A stretch of DNA of 7,737 bases from an uncultured Bacilli bacterium (GTDB lineage Bacteria > Bacillota_I > Bacilli_A > RF39 > UBA660): NCBI GenBank assembly GCA_934149325.1, contig CAKPEJ010000031.1, forward strand, positions 1-7,737. Direction: 5' to 3'. Shown one piece after another: positions 6,063-7,737 of this stretch. Numbering within the stretch: position 1 is the first letter of the stretch; each line of letters begins with the position of its first letter. The notes under the pieces were generated by a model. That model did no database searches, was not told where the DNA came from, and saw only the letters and a list, made by a program, of their open reading frames with translations. The position numbers and the translations under genes are program-made.

Positions 6063-6096
6063 GATGATTACATACCAATTTTGTAATCATCTTTTT
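6063..6096 (+). terminator. Strong intrinsic terminator
   Basis: GATGATTAC (6063-6071) and GTAATCATC (6083-6091) make a perfect nine-pair stem with an 11-base loop followed by TTTTT. It starts immediately after the stop codon of the 215-aa gene. Confidence 0.93.
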
Positions 6097-6183
6097 CCTT
6101 ATTTCAAATATAATTATTATTTAACTTATTGGTTGATAATTATTGATAGTATTACTTTTTACAATAATTTCTTTTCAGGATAC

Positions 6184-6208
6184 AAAAAAATCATTCTTTC
6201 GAATGATT
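6184..6208 (-). terminator. GAAA-capped intrinsic terminator
   Basis: On the minus strand AATCATTC / GAATGATT (6208-6201 with 6196-6189), eight pairs closed by a GAAA tetraloop, then T to 6184. Confidence 0.9.
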
Positions 6209-6289
6209 CATATATGTAAGTTCGGATTTTCCGAACAGATTCCTCAATGGAGCGGTTAAGCAACAGCTTACGAACTAAGTTCTCTTTAT
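6184..6289 (-). ncRNA. Putative small RNA gene, about 105 nt
   Basis: A free-standing minus-strand transcription unit with a near-consensus promoter (6324-6296) and a clear terminator, lying in a 366-base gap between plus-strand genes. Visible hairpins in order: UAAGC-UGUU-GCUUA (6270-6257), GUUCGG-AAAAU-CCGAAC (6236-6220) and the terminator. Between the first two is UUAACCGCUCCAUUGAGG, which contains the GCUCCAU heptamer shared with the tRNA-Gly 3' end; GUUGC (6264-6260) overlaps the first hairpin. It has no start codon with a ribosome site and no coding frame of note. Its function is unknown; it could be a trans-acting small RNA, or a much altered member of the tRNA-Gly-derived set. Confidence 0.7.
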
Positions 6290-6295
6290 AGAAAT

Positions 6296-6324
6296 ATTAT
6301 ATATGAATTATTATTAAATTTCAA
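6296..6324 (-). promoter_or_regulatory. Promoter of the 6184-6289 RNA
   Basis: On the minus strand: -35 TTGAAA (6324-6319), an exactly 17-base spacer and a consensus -10 TATAAT (6301-6296). It is the best-matching promoter in the window. Confidence 0.82.
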
Positions 6325-6352
6325 TGGTAGTGTAGAAAAATTTAACGACTAA

Positions 6353-6361
6353 TGGTATAAT
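6353..6361 (+). promoter_or_regulatory. Extended -10 promoter of the MATE-like gene
   Basis: TGG-TATAAT, giving a start near 6368 and a leader of about 60 bases. A second TATAAT at 6392-6397 lacks a TG and a -35. Confidence 0.55.
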
Positions 6362-6397
6362 TTTTTTAGCTAGTTAATTATAAATTGATTTTATAAT

Positions 6398-6407
6398 TTG
6401 TATACAA
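6398..6407. promoter_or_regulatory. Ten-base palindrome in the MATE-like leader
   Basis: TTGTATACAA is a perfect palindrome between the possible -10 boxes and the ribosome site AAGGGG (6417-6422). It could be an operator; a palindrome this short is also easy to find by chance in A/T-rich DNA. Confidence 0.25.
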
Positions 6408-6428
6408 TAAAAAAATAAGGGGTAGAAA

Positions 6429-7637
6429 ATGAAAAGATTATTTCGAATAAGTTTTGATATATTTTTAACATCTGTAACACCAATTTTAGGATGGTTTTTA
6501 CTTGGTATTTTAGTGGATAAAAATTTAATTAATATATTTTCACTTATATATCCAATGCAGTTTGTTATAAGTAGTATACAGAGTATTTTTGGAACAGGTG
6601 CCAATATAAGTGCTATTAAGGATGATAATAAAGATAGTGTCTTTTCAGGATTTATATTGGGTACAATTTTAGGAGTATTAATATTAGGTAGTATTGTTTT
6701 AAATATAGATAAATATATAACATTTATGAATATGGATATACAAACATATAGAATATTTGCGGTTTATGCTGTAATTCAAATGTTCTTACAATTATTATTG
6801 AATCTTGCATTGTGTAAGTTGTATTATGAAGATAATAATAAAAGAGCAAACAAATATAGTTTCTTTTTTAATTTAATAAACTTTTTGACATTAGTAATTA
6901 TGAGTATAATAACAAAAAATCAAATTGTAATTTCTAGTACTTCGTTATTTGCTACAACAATATTTACTTTGCTTATGATATTTAGAACAGTAAAAATAAC
7001 TGGATTTAAAATTAATTTAAGAAATTGTATCAAATATGATTCTGTTTATTTATTTGCAGAAATCAGTATGTTTATAATTTATTTATTTGGTTTTAAGAAT
7101 ACATTTAATTTTGGTGCAAAATATATTTTAGCAACTTCTTTTGCAGTCTTAATAACTGATACTCAATGGGATATATCTTATGCAATAAAAACAGTTGCTC
7201 AAATTGATATTACAAAAAGAATTTTTTCATATAAACAACATATAAAAAATAGTAGAAAACTAATTTATATTTTGATTTTATCTACTTTTATAATGGGAGT
7301 GATTTTATATCCAAGTTATAAATCAGATTTAACTGCTACATTATTTATTGTAAGTATAGAATTAATATCTTTATATTTATATCCTGTTTATATAACAAAA
7401 TTGACATTTATACAATTAGAGTATTCTGCTATAAAAGCAACAATTAGTAAACAAATTGCAAATATATTGCGTATATTTTGCTCTTTCATACCATCGCCAT
7501 TTTGTACTTCGTTTGGACTTGCAGCTTCTGTTGTTTATCAGTTAACATCAACACATTATATGATTAATAAAAATAACCTTAATCTAGAAATGATAAATAA
7601 TGTACAAGATTTAGGTAAAATAAAAACTTACGAATAA
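6429..7637 (+). CDS. MATE-like multipass membrane transporter
   Basis: 402 residues, ribosome site AAGGGG six bases before the ATG. The chain is hydrophobic throughout, with ten to twelve membrane helices. A clear central break (about residues 185-205, basic) splits two halves, as in the two-bundle MATE/MOP flippase fold. MATE-like marks are the first helices with TPILGWFLLG, then YPMQFVISSIQSIFGTGANI, the glycine-rich helix GFILGTILGVLILG, and TDTQWDISYAIKT opening the second half. It would export small molecules or ions by cation antiport at the cell membrane. It is shorter than the usual 440-460 residues. Its last codons (KTYE and the stop at 7635-7637) lie inside the terminator stem of the opposite-strand RNA unit, so the C-terminus may have been reset by a recombination junction. 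A polysaccharide-flippase relative is the main alternative. Confidence 0.75.
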   Translation: MKRLFRISFDIFLTSVTPILGWFLLGILVDKNLINIFSLIYPMQFVISSIQSIFGTGANISAIKDDNKDSVFSGFILGTILGVLILGSIVLNIDKYITFMNMDIQTYRIFAVYAVIQMFLQLLLNLALCKLYYEDNNKRANKYSFFFNLINFLTLVIMSIITKNQIVISSTSLFATTIFTLLMIFRTVKITGFKINLRNCIKYDSVYLFAEISMFIIYLFGFKNTFNFGAKYILATSFAVLITDTQWDISYAIKTVAQIDITKRIFSYKQHIKNSRKLIYILILSTFIMGVILYPSYKSDLTATLFIVSIELISLYLYPVYITKLTFIQLEYSAIKATISKQIANILRIFCSFIPSPFCTSFGLAASVVYQLTSTHYMINKNNLNLEMINNVQDLGKIKTYE

Positions 7638-7651
7638 TTAAGTTCGTAAGT
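7618..7651 (-). terminator. Intrinsic terminator, homologue of the tRNA-Gly terminator
   Basis: On the minus strand ACUUACGAA / UUCGUAAGU (7651-7643 with 7634-7626), nine perfect pairs, then UUUUAUUU. Compared with copy 1 at 381-414, two of the three stem changes turn G-U pairs into Watson-Crick pairs. It overlaps the end of the MATE-like gene on the other strand. Confidence 0.9.
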
Positions 7652-7667
7652 TTATTTCTTATGGAGC
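7618..7667 (-). repeat. 50-base repeat, copy 2
   Basis: Gapless match of 44 of 50 bases to 381-430, spanning the terminator and the GCTCCAT end. Similarity stops at the base after GCTCC's first G, where the tRNA body begins in copy 1. Confidence 0.9.
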
Positions 7668-7705
7668 CCTTATGGTTCTGGTAAAACAACCATTAAAAGC
7701 AACAA

Positions 7706-7728
7706 TTTATAGGTAGTAATAACTACTA
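7706..7728 (-). promoter_or_regulatory. Possible promoter of the minihelix RNA with an inverted repeat
   Basis: On the minus strand a -10-like TATAAA (7711-7706) would place the transcript start at about 7700, the first base of the minihelix. The -35 is poor (TTTAGT, 7734-7729). GTAGT (7713-7717) and ACTAC (7722-7726) form an inverted repeat in the spacer that could bind a regulator. Confidence 0.35.
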
Positions 7729-7737
7729 ACTAAAATT

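Larger units (their letters stand above)
7618..7700 (-). ncRNA. Putative tRNA-Gly-like minihelix RNA
   Basis: The minus strand from 7700 to 7662 is a 39-base body that folds like the acceptor/T-arm half of a tRNA. GCUUUUA (7700-7694) pairs with UAAGGGC (7672-7666) over seven pairs. After one bulged A, UGGUU (7692-7688) pairs with AACCA (7677-7673) over a ten-base loop. U (7665) and CCA (7664-7662) follow. G1-C72, C2-G71 and U73 match the glycine identity elements in the acceptor stem of bacterial tRNA-Gly. The D and anticodon arms are absent, so it cannot decode. A terminator homologous to that of the tRNA follows, and a -10-like box lies just upstream. It may be a tRNA pseudogene or a tRNA-mimic RNA. 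Confidence 0.5.

Noticed and set aside
6219..6270. Integron attC site, suggested by GTTAAGC beside ATGGAGC
   Set aside because: No matching RYYYAAC partner at the right place and no imperfect attC stem; GTTAAGC is half of a simple hairpin.
6374..6604. Minus-strand frame of 76 codons over the MATE-like gene start
   Set aside because: Antisense to the supported gene start and leader; no ribosome site.

Overview
The window reads as a fragment of a low-G+C Gram-positive-type chromosome, in the Bacillota or Mycoplasmatota range and probably an uncultured gut lineage. It is roughly a quarter G+C by eye. Good AGGAGG-type ribosome sites precede most genes, several promoters carry extended -10 boxes (TGnTATAAT), and the intrinsic terminators are classical. 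Tryptophan is TGG and no TGA is read through inside a gene, so this is not the Mycoplasma/Spiroplasma code. I cannot name a genus.

Layout. On the minus strand at the left are a 92-residue hypothetical protein (55-333) and a complete tRNA-Gly(GCC) (425-499) with its own promoter and terminator. All remaining protein genes lie on the plus strand: a cytosolic trypsin-like serine protease (615-1478) with a DUF3592-like membrane protein 10 bases behind it (1489-2046); a HAD-family phosphatase (2213-2683) with a secernin-type C69 hydrolase (2747-3688); an unrecognised membrane protein with a soluble C-terminal domain (4058-5047); an unrecognised soluble protein (5415-6062); and a MATE-like multipass transporter (6429-7637). 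Each block has its own promoter. No shared pathway is evident, and the content looks accessory.

The unexpected part lies between the genes. The heptamer ATGGAGC (minus strand GCTCCAT, the 3' end of this tRNA-Gly plus one base) occurs four times, at 424, 5241, 6247 and 7661. I found it nowhere else on the plus strand. All four are intergenic, in the same orientation, and followed on the minus strand by an intrinsic terminator. In each, GTTGC on the minus strand marks the other end. One is the tRNA. Two look like tRNA-Gly cut down to its acceptor end: 5242-5266 keeps 12 exact bases and a degenerate acceptor stem, and 7662-7700 folds as a 7+5 bp acceptor/T-arm-like minihelix ending U-CCA. The fourth (6184-6289) is a free-standing small RNA gene with a near-consensus promoter and a GAAA-capped terminator. 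The tRNA terminator region (381-430) is repeated at 7618-7667 with 44 of 50 bases identical.

So plus-strand genes with their own promoters alternate with minus-strand tRNA-Gly-derived RNA units. This could be a series of insertions at tRNA-Gly ends, a set of decayed tRNA genes, or a family of tRNA-mimic small RNAs. The sequence shows the pattern but does not decide among these. No integrase, transposase or CRISPR array is visible in the window. Positions 1-54 hold nothing I can identify.
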